A DNA stretch of 64,000 nucleotides, taken from Crocinitomicaceae bacterium (GTDB lineage: Bacteria; Bacteroidota; Bacteroidia; Flavobacteriales_D; Crocinitomicaceae). The notes under the pieces were generated by a model. It was given only the letters and a program-made list of their open reading frames with translations. It had not been told where the DNA came from and made no database searches. Positions 27,321-36,901 of this stretch are shown here, piece by piece. The translations under genes were made by a program, and so were the position numbers. Location: positions 62,001 to 126,000 of the forward strand of contig JAMLHA010000001.1 in NCBI GenBank assembly GCA_023957475.1. The letters run 5' to 3'. Every line of letters begins with the position of its first letter. Within the stretch, counting starts at the first letter, position 1.

Positions 27321-28838
27321 TTACCGTGTTAATCGTTTAAATGCTTCAGGTAGTTTTTGGATAACATCAGAAATTAACATACTTTCTTCACTCATTTTTT
27401 TAGCACATAAATCGGCTGCTAATCCATGAATGAACACTCCAATAATTGCTGCTTTTGCCGGTGAATAACCACGAGCTAATAAGCCGAGAATAATCCCTGT
27501 CAAGCAATCACCGCTACCACCTTTTGCAAGTCCTGGGTTTCCTGTTGAATTAAATACAACGCTTCCATCGGGCATACAAATATGAGTAAATGCATCTTTT
27601 AGAATTAAAATACAACGATGTCGAGCTGCAAAATTCCGCGCTTTTTCCAATCTATCAAAACTATTTTTGGAGCTACCCACCAAGCGTTCAAATTCTTTTG
27701 GATGAGGTGTTAAAATGGTGTCTTTTGGCAAAAATTCTATCCATGTTTTATTTTCCGCCAATATGTTCAATCCATCAGCATCAATAACTAATTTTCCTTG
27801 ATGTTGATAAATGATTGATTTTAGAACTTGTTGCGTTTCGGGATGCAGACCAACGCCTGGTCCAAATCCGATGAAATCAAATTTTGAAAAATTATCAAAA
27901 TGGGTAATGTGGGTATCAAAATCATCTGTGCTGGTCATTGCTTCGGGTAATCTAAGTGCCAAGGCATTAATAACTTGATCGACAGAATGAACAGTTAGCA
28001 ATCCGGCTCCACTTCTCAAACAAGATTCGGCAGCAAGAAGCGCAGCACCTGATTTCCCTCTACTTCCAGCCATTAAAAGTGCGTGACCAAAATTGCCTTT
28101 GTGAGAAAATGCATTGCGTGGCTTTATAAGTGGAATGATATCGCATTTTTGAGCAAAAAAGAGGTTGGAATTTTGTTCGGCAATTGCTTCTTCATCCAAT
28201 GCAATATCTATAAATTCAAATTTTGAAACAATGTTCTTGTTATCGGGGAGTAAAAACGCCAATTTGGGTATTTGTAGCGTTAAAACCAAATCGGCATGAA
28301 CGCAACTTTCAATAAATTCGACGGAAGAATCGTCCATTAACAAACCACTTGGTGTGTCAATACTGATAATTTTACTCGGATTGGTATTTATCAACCCAAT
28401 TACCTTTTTTAGTGTGCCTTCAACTGGTTTGTTTACTCCTGTTCCCAATAATGCATCTACGATAACCGATTTTGGGTGTAAATGAATCAATTCCAAATCG
28501 TTGTCATTTTCAACTGTAATCAATGTTTGTTTGATGGCGGTAGGTAATTTATCAAAATTGGTTTGAGAATCGGGTGAAAATGTTTCTTTGTGTTTTACTA
28601 ATACAACACGAACAGCATCGTGCCATTTGTAGAGTAGGCGCGCAATAGCCAAACCATCACCACCGTTGTTACCCATTCCACAAAAAACAACAACTTCTTC
28701 GTCTTGATCAACATGACAAAAGATAGCACCCATGCATTCACCAGCAACGCGCTCCATTAAATCGAGTGATGTAATACCTTGCCTTTCTATTGTCAAGGTA
28801 TCTACATTCTTAATCTGAGGTACAGAAAGAATTTTCAT
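27321..28838 (-). CDS. nnr: Bifunctional NAD(P)HX epimerase / ADP-dependent NAD(P)HX dehydratase
   Basis: A 505-residue repair enzyme that restores hydrated NADH and NADPH. The N-terminal YjeF domain (about 1-210) has CGMGNNGGDGLAIARLL and DALLGTGVNKPVEG. The C-terminal ribokinase-like dehydratase (about 225-500) has GSRGKSGAALLAAES, DFIGFGPGVG, VIDADGLNIL, ILTPHPKEFERL and GSGDCLTGIILGLLARGYSP. I start at ATG 28838 (MKILSVPQ), which fits the family. A TTG three codons earlier is also open but less likely. Confidence 0.95.
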   Translation of the reverse strand: MKILSVPQIKNVDTLTIERQGITSLDLMERVAGECMGAIFCHVDQDEEVVVFCGMGNNGGDGLAIARLLYKWHDAVRVVLVKHKETFSPDSQTNFDKLPTAIKQTLITVENDNDLELIHLHPKSVIVDALLGTGVNKPVEGTLKKVIGLINTNPSKIISIDTPSGLLMDDSSVEFIESCVHADLVLTLQIPKLAFLLPDNKNIVSKFEFIDIALDEEAIAEQNSNLFFAQKCDIIPLIKPRNAFSHKGNFGHALLMAGSRGKSGAALLAAESCLRSGAGLLTVHSVDQVINALALRLPEAMTSTDDFDTHITHFDNFSKFDFIGFGPGVGLHPETQQVLKSIIYQHQGKLVIDADGLNILAENKTWIEFLPKDTILTPHPKEFERLVGSSKNSFDRLEKARNFAARHRCILILKDAFTHICMPDGSVVFNSTGNPGLAKGGSGDCLTGIILGLLARGYSPAKAAIIGVFIHGLAADLCAKKMSEESMLISDVIQKLPEAFKRLTR

Positions 28839-29037
28839 AGTGGTCAATTTACAGTAAATTTACGGAAGTTTTTCTTTTTTATCAAAAAAATAACTGTTTT
28901 TTTGATATGAATTGTCCAATGAGATTGTAAATTGTTGTCATTTTATAGTGAAATACATTGTGTTATGCTCTAATTGGCACGCTCTAACTTGAATTTGTTA
29001 TCTTCATAAATGCAGCGAGAGATTTCTTGTTCTTTTA

Positions 29038-29067
29038 TTGCTTTTATAGCTCAAATTCGTATTTTTG
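29038..29067 (+). promoter_or_regulatory. uvrA promoter (TTG-N19-TATTTTTG)
   Basis: TTG at 29038-29040 and TATTTTTG at 29060-29067 are separated by 19 nt. Transcription would begin around 29072-29074, which rules out the ATG at 29010 and probably the one at 29070 as start codons of uvrA. Confidence 0.65.
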
Positions 29068-29096
29068 CAATGCAATTAGTTGTTGCTCAATCAGAG

Positions 29097-31889
29097 ATGG
29101 AAGAAATTGAAATATACGGAGCAAGAGAACACAATTTAAAAGATATTGATCTCAAAATCCCTCGAAATAAATTGGTTGTTTTTACAGGTTTAAGTGGTAG
29201 TGGGAAATCCTCATTGGCATTTGATACTATTTTTGCAGAAGGTCAACGTCGTTACCTCGAAACGTTTTCAGCCTATGCACGACAGTTTTTGGGAGGATTG
29301 GAACGTCCAGATGTTGACAAAATAGATGGATTGAGTCCTGTAATTGCTATTGAACAAAAAACAGTTTCTCGCAGTCCACGCTCAACCGTTGGAACAATCA
29401 CTGAATTGTATGATTTTCTTCGTTTGTTATATGCTCGTGTGGGAACAGCTTATTCGTATGTTTCAGGCGAAAAAATGATTAAATATTCTGACGAGCAAGT
29501 GGTGGATTTAATCTTGGAACATTACCAAGGTAAAAAAGTAGTGTTACTTGCTCCTGTTGTAAAAGGAAGAAAGGGACATTATCGTGAGTTGTTTGAGCAA
29601 ATTCAGAAAATGGGTTATACCAAAGTACGTGTAGATGGTGAAATTTTAGACATCACCAAAGGCATGAAGTTGGATAGGTATAAAATTCATGATATTGAGT
29701 TGGTAATAGATCGTTTGGCAATTGATAAAAAAGACGAAAAACGTATTTACGATGCGGTTGTGTTAGCAATGCGAAAAGGCGACAAACAAATGATGGTGAT
29801 GGAATATGATACATCGGAAGTGCGCCATTTTTCACGTTTATTGATGTGTCCAACTTCTGGAATCAGTTATCCCGAACCCGAACCCAATTTGTTTTCTTTC
29901 AACTCGCCTTATGGAGCTTGTCCAACGTGTAATGGACTTGGTGTGGTGTCGGAAGCGTCAATGGATAAAATTATCCCCGACCCAACGAAATCTATTAAAC
30001 AAGGAGGTTTAGCACCTTTGGGTGAGTATAAAAACACATGGGTGTTTATGCGTTTGGATGAATTTTTACAAGCTGAAGGATTTAGTATTCGTACACCATT
30101 GAAAGACATACCAGAAGAACTGATGAATACCATTTTGTATGGAAATTCTGACTTGGAAACGCAAACAAAAAATGCTGTAAAATTTGAAGGTGTAATCCAT
30201 ATTTTGGACCGTCATTCGGAAGAAAGTTCTGCTGCTATTCAACGTTGGGCTCAAAGTTTTATGAATCAAGTGACTTGTCCCACATGTTTAGGGAATCGGC
30301 TAAAAAAAGAAGCGATGTATTTTCGTATAGCTGATAAAAATATTGGTGAATTGGCTTCAATGGATTTGTCTGAATTGGGTGTTTATTTTCAGGATATTGA
30401 ACAATATTTGACCAGCGATCAGCAAATTATTGCCACAGAAATTTTAAAAGAAATTCGCGCAAGATTAGGGTTCGTGTTGGAAGTAGGATTGGAATACCTC
30501 ACATTGAACCGATCTGCTAAAACACTTTCTGGTGGCGAAGCGCAACGCATTCGATTGGCTACTCAAATCGGTTCGGAATTGATGAATGTATTGTACATTT
30601 TGGATGAACCGTCTATTGGTTTGCATCAACGAGATAATACACGGTTAATCAATTCATTAAAACGTTTGCGTGATACGGGTAATTCGGTGATTGTAGTGGA
30701 GCACGACAAAGAAATGATTGAAAGTGCCGATTTTATTGTGGATATTGGCCCGAAAGCAGGTAAACACGGCGGAAAAATCATCAATGCTACTACCATTGAT
30801 AAATTATTGGAAACCGATTCATTGACAACACAGTATTTAAAAGGAATTAAGAAAATAGAAATTCCCTCAACACGCCGAAAAGGGAATGGTCACTTGTTAG
30901 AAGTAAAAGGAGCAACTGGTCATAATTTAAAAAACGTTGATTTAAAAATTCCATTGGGCACATTTACGTGTGTTACAGGTGTTTCGGGAAGTGGTAAATC
31001 TTCGTTGATTAATCAAACATTGTACCCTATTTTATTAGCACAAATATACAATGGCGTTAGAAAACCATTGCCTTATAAATCCATTAAAGGGTTGGAGTTT
31101 TTGGACAAAGTCATTGAAATTGATCAATCACCAATTGGGCGCACACCACGATCCAATCCAGCAACATATACCAAAGTATTTGATGAAATACGTTCACTTT
31201 TCAGTTCTTTACCAGAAGCACAGATTAGAGGGTATAAGCCCGGTAGATTTTCGTTTAACGTTGCCGGAGGTCGCTGCGAAACCTGTAAAGGTGGAGGTAT
31301 GAAACTCATTGAAATGAATTTTTTGCCCGATGTTTACGTGGAATGTGAAACGTGTAATGGCAAACGTTATAACCGAGAAACTTTGGAAGTACGCTACAAA
31401 GGAAAATCCATTAGTGATGTGCTGGAAATGACCATTGAAGAAGCTGTTAAGTTTTTTGAGCCTGTTCCAAAGATTTACCGCATTTTAGAAACTCTTCGTT
31501 CAGTTGGTTTGGGATATATTACCATCGGGCAATCTTCCACAACCTTATCAGGTGGAGAAGCGCAACGCATTAAGTTAGCAGCAGAGTTGGCAAAAAAAGG
31601 CACAGGAAAAACCATTTATATTTTAGATGAACCATCTACAGGATTGCATTTTGAAGATATTCGCAACTTGTTGGATGTGTTGCAACGCTTGATTGATGAA
31701 GGCAACACGGTGTTGGTGATAGAGCACAACCTTGATATCATTAAAGTGGCAGATTACCTCATTGATGTAGGTCCAGAAGGAGGGAAAGGAGGTGGAAAAA
31801 TCATTGCCGAAGGGACACCCGAAGAAGTGGTAAAGAAATACAAGAAAGTATCACATACAGCGAAGTATTTGGAAATGGAACTTTCGTAG
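29097..31889 (+). CDS. uvrA: Excinuclease ABC subunit A
   Basis: A 930-residue damage sensor of nucleotide excision repair. It contains two ABC ATPase modules: Walker A GLSGSGKSS (about 31-39) and GVSGSGKSS (about 624), and two LSGGEAQRI signatures. Zinc-binding pairs are CPTCNGLG with the earlier CPTSG, CPTCLGNRL, and C-x2-C pairs in CETCKGGG and CETCNGKRY. I start at ATG 29097 because the protein then begins MEEIEIYGAREHNLKDI like other UvrA proteins, and the promoter at 29038-29067 lies between the two upstream ATGs and this one. The gene is monocistronic. Confidence 0.96.
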   Translation: MEEIEIYGAREHNLKDIDLKIPRNKLVVFTGLSGSGKSSLAFDTIFAEGQRRYLETFSAYARQFLGGLERPDVDKIDGLSPVIAIEQKTVSRSPRSTVGTITELYDFLRLLYARVGTAYSYVSGEKMIKYSDEQVVDLILEHYQGKKVVLLAPVVKGRKGHYRELFEQIQKMGYTKVRVDGEILDITKGMKLDRYKIHDIELVIDRLAIDKKDEKRIYDAVVLAMRKGDKQMMVMEYDTSEVRHFSRLLMCPTSGISYPEPEPNLFSFNSPYGACPTCNGLGVVSEASMDKIIPDPTKSIKQGGLAPLGEYKNTWVFMRLDEFLQAEGFSIRTPLKDIPEELMNTILYGNSDLETQTKNAVKFEGVIHILDRHSEESSAAIQRWAQSFMNQVTCPTCLGNRLKKEAMYFRIADKNIGELASMDLSELGVYFQDIEQYLTSDQQIIATEILKEIRARLGFVLEVGLEYLTLNRSAKTLSGGEAQRIRLATQIGSELMNVLYILDEPSIGLHQRDNTRLINSLKRLRDTGNSVIVVEHDKEMIESADFIVDIGPKAGKHGGKIINATTIDKLLETDSLTTQYLKGIKKIEIPSTRRKGNGHLLEVKGATGHNLKNVDLKIPLGTFTCVTGVSGSGKSSLINQTLYPILLAQIYNGVRKPLPYKSIKGLEFLDKVIEIDQSPIGRTPRSNPATYTKVFDEIRSLFSSLPEAQIRGYKPGRFSFNVAGGRCETCKGGGMKLIEMNFLPDVYVECETCNGKRYNRETLEVRYKGKSISDVLEMTIEEAVKFFEPVPKIYRILETLRSVGLGYITIGQSSTTLSGGEAQRIKLAAELAKKGTGKTIYILDEPSTGLHFEDIRNLLDVLQRLIDEGNTVLVIEHNLDIIKVADYLIDVGPEGGKGGGKIIAEGTPEEVVKKYKKVSHTAKYLEMELS

Positions 31890-31921
31890 TTCAGGCTTTC
31901 AACGAGTTCAGGTTGAAATTT

Positions 31922-31966
31922 CAGATAGTCAACTAGTCATCTCATCAATAAGTCATCTCATCATTC
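31922..31966. repeat. AGTCATC-type intergenic repeat
   Basis: Near-repeats GATAGTCAACTAGTCATCTCATC and AATAAGTCATCTCATCATTC lie between uvrA and the rpsF promoter and belong to the same family as 5009-5065 and 9560-9595. Confidence 0.55.
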
Positions 31967-31986
31967 AAAAAAAACACTTCTAATTC

Positions 31987-32017
31987 TTTGCATTATTAAT
32001 TAAAAAGCGTATCTTTG
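31987..32017 (+). promoter_or_regulatory. rpsF operon promoter (TTTG-N19-TATCTTTG)
   Basis: A consensus Bacteroidota promoter: TTTG at 31987-31990, a 19-nt spacer and TATCTTTG at 32010-32017. The leader to rpsF is about 25-30 nt. Confidence 0.8.
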
Positions 32018-32050
32018 CGCCCTTATAAATAAATTTTAAAGTATAAAATT

Positions 32051-32386
32051 ATGAATTTTTACGAAACTGTTTTCATTTTAACTCCCGTTTTGTCTGATGA
32101 TCAGGCAAAGGAAGCAGTGCAAAAAATCGAGAATGACATCAAGTCATTTGGTGGTAATATTAAGCACTCGGAGAACTGGGGATTACGTAAATTAGCGTAT
32201 CCTATTCAAAAAAAATCTACTGGATTTTATTTCTTGGTAGAATTTGAAGCTGAGAGTCCTGCAATTGCAGATTTTGAAACTGAATTGAAGCGTGATGAGC
32301 GTGTAATTCGTTTTTTAACTGTGAAAATGGACAAAGATCACGTTGCTTACGCTGAAAGAAGAAGAGCAAAATTGGCAAAAGCTTAA
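32051..32386 (+). CDS. rpsF: Small ribosomal subunit protein bS6
   Basis: Encodes the 111-residue S6, which pairs with S18 on the 30S platform. The recognisable core is [62 protein letters not shown] and [17 protein letters not shown]. First gene of the rpsF-rpsR-rplI operon under a consensus promoter. Length is standard for the phylum. Confidence 0.98.
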   Translation: MNFYETVFILTPVLSDDQAKEAVQKIENDIKSFGGNIKHSENWGLRKLAYPIQKKSTGFYFLVEFEAESPAIADFETELKRDERVIRFLTVKMDKDHVAYAERRRAKLAKA

Positions 32387-32412
32387 TCATTAATCATTAA
32401 AAAATTAGAAAA

Positions 32413-32676
32413 ATGGCTCAAAATGACATTCGCTATCTAACACCGATCAACATCGATATTAGAAAAGATAAATACTGTAGATTCAAGAAAAGCGGAATCA
32501 AATTTATTGATTACAAAGACGCTGACTTTTTGTTGAAATTAGTGAACGAACAAGGTAAAATCTTACCTCGTCGTATTACTGGTACTTCAGCAAAATACCA
32601 AAAAAGAGTAAACAAGGCAATCAAAAGAGCTCGTCACATTGCTCTTCTTCCTTATGTTGGAGACATGTTGAAATAA
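32413..32676 (+). CDS. rpsR: Small ribosomal subunit protein bS18
   Basis: Encodes the 87-residue S18. Conserved parts are [60 protein letters not shown]. It starts 26 nt after rpsF and is followed 37 nt later by rplI, the common gene order. Confidence 0.98.
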   Translation: MAQNDIRYLTPINIDIRKDKYCRFKKSGIKFIDYKDADFLLKLVNEQGKILPRRITGTSAKYQKRVNKAIKRARHIALLPYVGDMLK

Positions 32677-32713
32677 GCCTTTCGTATTGAATTTGCAATA
32701 AAATATTAAAAAA

Positions 32714-33160
32714 ATGGAAGTAATTTTAAAGAAAAATGTAGATAAATTGGGTTACGCTAACGAAATCGTTACTGTAAAACCAGGATATGGACGTAACTTC
32801 TTGATTCCTCAAGGTTACGCTGTTTTGGCTACTGCTTCTGCTAAAAAAGCACACGAAGAAGTAATGCGCCAAAAAGCTCATAAAGAATCTAAGATTTTAG
32901 CTGACGCTCAAGAGTTGGGTGGTAAATTGGAAGCTGTTACTGTAACAATCGTTACTAAAGCAGGTGAAAATGGTAAAATCTTTGGTTCTGTTAATACAGT
33001 TCAATTATCTGAAGCGTTGAAAAAAGAAGGTTTCGATATTGACCGTAAATCGTTAAAAATTAAAGAAGAACCAATTCGTGAAATTGGTGCTTTCGAAGCT
33101 GTGGCTAACTTACACAAAGAAGTTATCACAACTTTCAAATTTAACGTTGTAGCTGAATAA
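32714..33160 (+). CDS. rplI: Large ribosomal subunit protein bL9
   Basis: Encodes the 148-residue L9. The N-terminal domain (MEVILKKNVDKLGYANEIVTVKPGYGRNFLIPQGYAVLAT) is followed by the long connecting helix rich in Ala/Lys/Glu and the C-terminal domain (KIFGSVNTVQLSEALKKEGFDIDRKSLKI). Last gene of the operon; a perfect terminator follows 20 nt after the stop. Confidence 0.98.
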   Translation: MEVILKKNVDKLGYANEIVTVKPGYGRNFLIPQGYAVLATASAKKAHEEVMRQKAHKESKILADAQELGGKLEAVTVTIVTKAGENGKIFGSVNTVQLSEALKKEGFDIDRKSLKIKEEPIREIGAFEAVANLHKEVITTFKFNVVAE

Positions 33161-33180
33161 TATTCTTTTCAGATAAAGTG

Positions 33181-33205
33181 AAAGTCCCGATTTTGTCGGG
33201 ACTTT
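33181..33205 (+). terminator. Rho-independent terminator of rpsF-rpsR-rplI
   Basis: AAAGTCCCGA, a 5-nt loop and TCGGGACTTT form a 10-bp stem followed by a T-run. Confidence 0.92.
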
Positions 33206-33267
33206 TTTTATGCATTTTTATCAATATATTTGTATGCCATTATTTTTTGTTATTTAAGTAATCACCA

Positions 33268-34320
33268 ATGAAATATTCTTTTTGTTTTCTTTTATTTGTT
33301 GTTTTTTCTTGTCACTCACCATCAAAGGAGGTTAAGGTAGAAAATAGCAACTCTACAACGCATTATGCAAAGCATTTTCGTTTTTCGAATGTAAATAATC
33401 AAGATGTGTTGGAGATTATTAGTCCAGATACGAAACAAGTTGTGGCAACACTTAAACCGTTATCGTCAAATAAAGACAATATTGCTATTTCTGCTACCAT
33501 AATTGGAATGCTCAATGCGTTGGAGTTGGCCGAAAACATTGTTGGTGTGCAAGAAATAAAATATGTTTATAACCCTATTGTCAACGAAAATTTTAAAAAA
33601 GGAAAAATCATTGAAACGGGCTACGAAACCCAATTGGCTGTTGAACCAATTATTGCAAAAAAACCAGCGGTTATTTTACACAATGGTTTGAATTCGAGTT
33701 TTCCACATCAAAAACAGTTTGAAACTGTTGGTATTCAATGTGTGCCTATATTTGATTGGCGTGAAGAATCTCCTTTGGGCAAAGCTGAATGGATAAAAGT
33801 ATATGGATTTTTGTATGGGAAATTGGAACAAGCCAATCAATTGTTTGATGCTATTGTTGCTAAGTACAACAATTTAGTTGACGAGGCAAAGCATCTTTCT
33901 CCATCTGAATTATTGATGAGTGGAAATATTATTGGAAGTGAATGGTATTCGCCTTCTGGTGAAAGTTTTTATGCCCAATTGTTTAGAGATGCCAATATTA
34001 CGTATGCTTTTTCAGGTACAAAAGGCACAGGTAGCATTGCCAATACACAGGAGGATTATTTGATAAAAAACCGTCATGCAAAGATTTGGATCAATCCAGG
34101 TGTACGCTCTTTAAAAGAATTGTTGGTATTGAATCCAAAAGCCAACTTATTTGATGCGTATAAAGAAAATAACGTATTTTGTTATTCGCTCCATGATAAT
34201 TTTTATTGGGAAATGACATCCATTGAACCCGATCAATTATTGGAAGATTTAATTTGGATAGCTCACCCAGAATCGCGAAAAAATAGGAAACTTCGCTTTT
34301 ATTCACATTTAGAACCTTAA
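33268..34320 (+). CDS. ABC transporter substrate-binding lipoprotein, BtuF/helical-backbone type
   Basis: A 350-residue lipoprotein (lipobox F-S-C, Cys15). The two-lobed class III binding-protein pattern is visible: IIGMLNALELAENIVGVQEIKYVYNP and EPIIAKKPAVILHNG in the first lobe, and LLMSGNIIGSEWYSPSGESFYAQLFRDANITYAFSGTKGTGS in the second, joined by a long helix. Members bind cobalamin, heme or iron-siderophores. No permease or ATPase gene lies next to it, so the substrate and partners are unknown. A TATATTTG promoter box lies at 33225-33232. It marks the last ordinary gene before the restriction-modification island. Confidence 0.82.
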   Translation: MKYSFCFLLFVVFSCHSPSKEVKVENSNSTTHYAKHFRFSNVNNQDVLEIISPDTKQVVATLKPLSSNKDNIAISATIIGMLNALELAENIVGVQEIKYVYNPIVNENFKKGKIIETGYETQLAVEPIIAKKPAVILHNGLNSSFPHQKQFETVGIQCVPIFDWREESPLGKAEWIKVYGFLYGKLEQANQLFDAIVAKYNNLVDEAKHLSPSELLMSGNIIGSEWYSPSGESFYAQLFRDANITYAFSGTKGTGSIANTQEDYLIKNRHAKIWINPGVRSLKELLVLNPKANLFDAYKENNVFCYSLHDNFYWEMTSIEPDQLLEDLIWIAHPESRKNRKLRFYSHLEP

Positions 34321-34430
34321 AATTTGGTTTGTTTTATGGTGTTTAGTTGACCAAGTATATTTATCAAAACCTAACAGTTTTATTTCCTTTTTTTCCTATC
34401 TTTAACCTTATAAAACTTCAAACTAAGAAT

Positions 34431-36029
34431 ATGCCCACACTCAATTGGATAGGAAAAGAAAAAGTCATTACGCATCATCAAGACGTGCCTTACCGTGTTT
34501 TGGAACACCAATACGGTTTTTCGGCGGGTGCTGAAACAGGGAAAGCAGAAGAAAATAAAACACCTACAAACAGCGGAAATAAAATCATACATGGTGACAA
34601 TTTAGAAGCTTTAAAGAGTTTGTTGCCTGAATATGAAGGAAAAATAAAGTGCATCTATATTGACCCTCCTTATAATACAGGAAATGAAAGTTGGGTGTAT
34701 AATGACAATGTCAACCATCCAAAAATTAAAAAATGGCTGGGCGAAGTAGTGGGAAAAGACGGAGAAGATTTGACTCGACACGATAAGTGGCTGTGTATGA
34801 TGTATCCACGGTTACGATTATTGCATAAGTTGTTGGCAGATGATGGAGCTATTTTTATAAGTATTGATGATAATGAACAAGCACATTTGAGGCTGATGTG
34901 TGATGAGATATTTGGAGGAGGGAATTTTGTTAGCAATATTATATGGGAGAAAAATTATTCACCACGTAACGATGCAAAGTTTTTCTCTTCTTCCCATGAC
35001 TTTATTTGTTGCTATGCTAAGCAAAAGAATAATTGGAACAGGAATTTGGCACCTAGAACAGATAAACAGAATCAATATTATAAATATGATGATAATGATG
35101 GAAGAGGAAAATGGCGCCCTGACAATGTGTTGGTAAAATCATTTTCAGAATCTGGTGTATTTGGAATTCCAAATCCTGATACAGGCGAAATACACTATCC
35201 GCCTAAAGGAAGTTGCTATCGTTTTAACGAAGATAAATCTATTGAACTTTTAAAAGAAAATAGATTTTATTTTGGCAAAAACGGGAAAGGAAAACCCCAA
35301 CTAAAAAGATACCTATCAGAGGTTAGTCAAGGTATTGTTCCTCAAACAATATGGAAATATGATGAAGTATCTCATAGTCAAGGAGGAAAGAAAAGACTTA
35401 ATGAAATTATTGAAGGTAATGTATTTGATAGTCCAAAACCTTACGAACTAATTACCCGTGTTCTTCAAATAGCAACAAATAAAAACTCCATCATCCTTGA
35501 TTCCTTTGCTGGTTCCGGCACTACCGCCCACGCCGTTCTCAACCTCAACAAAGAAGACGGAGGCAATCGTAAGTTTATCTTAATAGAAATGGAAGATTAC
35601 GCCAATGATATTACCGCAGAGCGTGTAAAACGTGTGAGTAACGGCTATTCAGATAAAGAAGGCACAGGCGGAAGTTTTGATTATTATGAATTGGGTGCGC
35701 CTTTATTCGATGAACATGAAAACCTAAACGAAGAAGTAGGAATCGATAAGATTAGAGAATATGTTTGGTATTCAGAAACCCGTTCTTCCGATGCTTTAGT
35801 AAATGATGAAAACGACAACTATTTACTAGGAAAAAACAACGATACGGTGTATTATTTCATCTACGAAAAAAACCAACACACGACACTCGATTTCGATTCG
35901 CTGAATTTGATTAAAACTAAAGGTGAGCAGTATGTAATTTATGCGGATAATTGCTTGTTACCGAAGGCATTTATGTCGAAACATGGGATTGTGTTTAAGA
36001 AGATTCCGCGGGATGTGAGTAAATTATAA
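34431..36029 (+). CDS. mod: Type III restriction-modification methyltransferase (Mod), N6-adenine, beta-class
   Basis: A 533-residue DNA methyltransferase. Motif IV DPPY is at residues 78-81 and motif I FAGSG at 359-363, the order of beta-class enzymes. The target-recognition region lies between them (about 165-335). I start at ATG 34431 (MPTLNWIGKEKV), the family-like beginning; the frame is open for 28 codons further upstream, but the T-rich stretch there looks like promoter sequence (TATCTTTA at 34397). The partner res gene lies 1.9 kb downstream, after a membrane gene and a DUF1016 gene on the same strand. Methylation should protect the recognition site from Res. Confidence 0.92.
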   Translation: MPTLNWIGKEKVITHHQDVPYRVLEHQYGFSAGAETGKAEENKTPTNSGNKIIHGDNLEALKSLLPEYEGKIKCIYIDPPYNTGNESWVYNDNVNHPKIKKWLGEVVGKDGEDLTRHDKWLCMMYPRLRLLHKLLADDGAIFISIDDNEQAHLRLMCDEIFGGGNFVSNIIWEKNYSPRNDAKFFSSSHDFICCYAKQKNNWNRNLAPRTDKQNQYYKYDDNDGRGKWRPDNVLVKSFSESGVFGIPNPDTGEIHYPPKGSCYRFNEDKSIELLKENRFYFGKNGKGKPQLKRYLSEVSQGIVPQTIWKYDEVSHSQGGKKRLNEIIEGNVFDSPKPYELITRVLQIATNKNSIILDSFAGSGTTAHAVLNLNKEDGGNRKFILIEMEDYANDITAERVKRVSNGYSDKEGTGGSFDYYELGAPLFDEHENLNEEVGIDKIREYVWYSETRSSDALVNDENDNYLLGKNNDTVYYFIYEKNQHTTLDFDSLNLIKTKGEQYVIYADNCLLPKAFMSKHGIVFKKIPRDVSKL

Positions 36030-36082
36030 GGGAACTTTGTTGTATGAAGATTTATGGGTAAATTATTAATGTATTTAAATTT

Positions 36083-36891
36083 ATGATAAAAAAGATTCTA
36101 ACCTTTTTTAAAAAATATTGGAAGCATTTTTTAATTTTATTATTAAGCTTAATTGTATTTTTTGTTTGTGGTAAATTTTTAGTTGAGTCAATGAGTTTTA
36201 TTTCACTTGTTCCACTATACATAGGACTGGTTTTTTAACTTTTCTTTCGCTTAGAATACCACAAGATAAAAATGGTTCTATAATACTTTACCCTATTATT
36301 ATAATAACAGCTATCTTGTTTTTCCCAATTACTATCTTAAGTTTCTTATCTCCATTTATCGGCATTTTAACGATGGTAGCTATACTTATCCTTACACTTT
36401 CTACCTTAATTTATTATTTCCTTGTCTATATCATTCCTTTAATTTTTACTATAAAATTAGGAGACAAAACAATTTTATTTTCTACAATAACCATTGTTAA
36501 TATAGTATTAATGATATTTGGAGAACGTTTGTTATTCTTAATATGGAAACTTGATAATTATAGTAGATTAAACAGAAATGAATTTCGCCTTTATCTAAAA
36601 CAACGAGAATTATTTCTTAAAAACACAATTAATAGAGATCGTTTTAGATTTCTAATTTACATGTTGTATTTTTTGTTTTTAATTATTACCTCATTTATTA
36701 ACTTAGAAGGGTATGAGTTAAGTATTATGGATAGTATTTATAAGCCAATTTCATATTCTTTTATCACTTTTATTGCATTTGATAGGATATTAGCCAATAA
36801 ACAAATTATGAAAATAGATTTTAAAAGTTTTATTCGAACGCTTGATAGATTCAACAATCCTTTTTCGTTTAAAAAAACAAATCAAGATTAA
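36083..36891 (+). pseudogene. Frameshifted membrane protein gene inside the type III RM locus
   Basis: An ATG at 36083 opens a 51-codon frame (MIKKILTFFKKYWKHFLILLLSLIVFFVCGKFLVES) that stops at 36236-36238 just after a run of six T (36231-36236). The next frame continues immediately with hydrophobic sequence (LTFLSLRIPQDKNGSIILYPIIIITAILFFPITIL) to 36891. One extra T in the run would restore a single 269-residue protein with about six membrane helices and a basic C-terminal part. I infer a frameshift or a sequencing error. The family is not recognised. Its place between mod and a nuclease gene suggests a role in defence. Confidence 0.65.
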
Positions 36892-36901
36892 AATATAAAA
36901 C

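Noticed and set aside
36231-36236. Phase-variable homopolymer switch
   Set aside because: Six T residues is short for slippage-driven switching; a fixed mutation or sequencing error is as likely.
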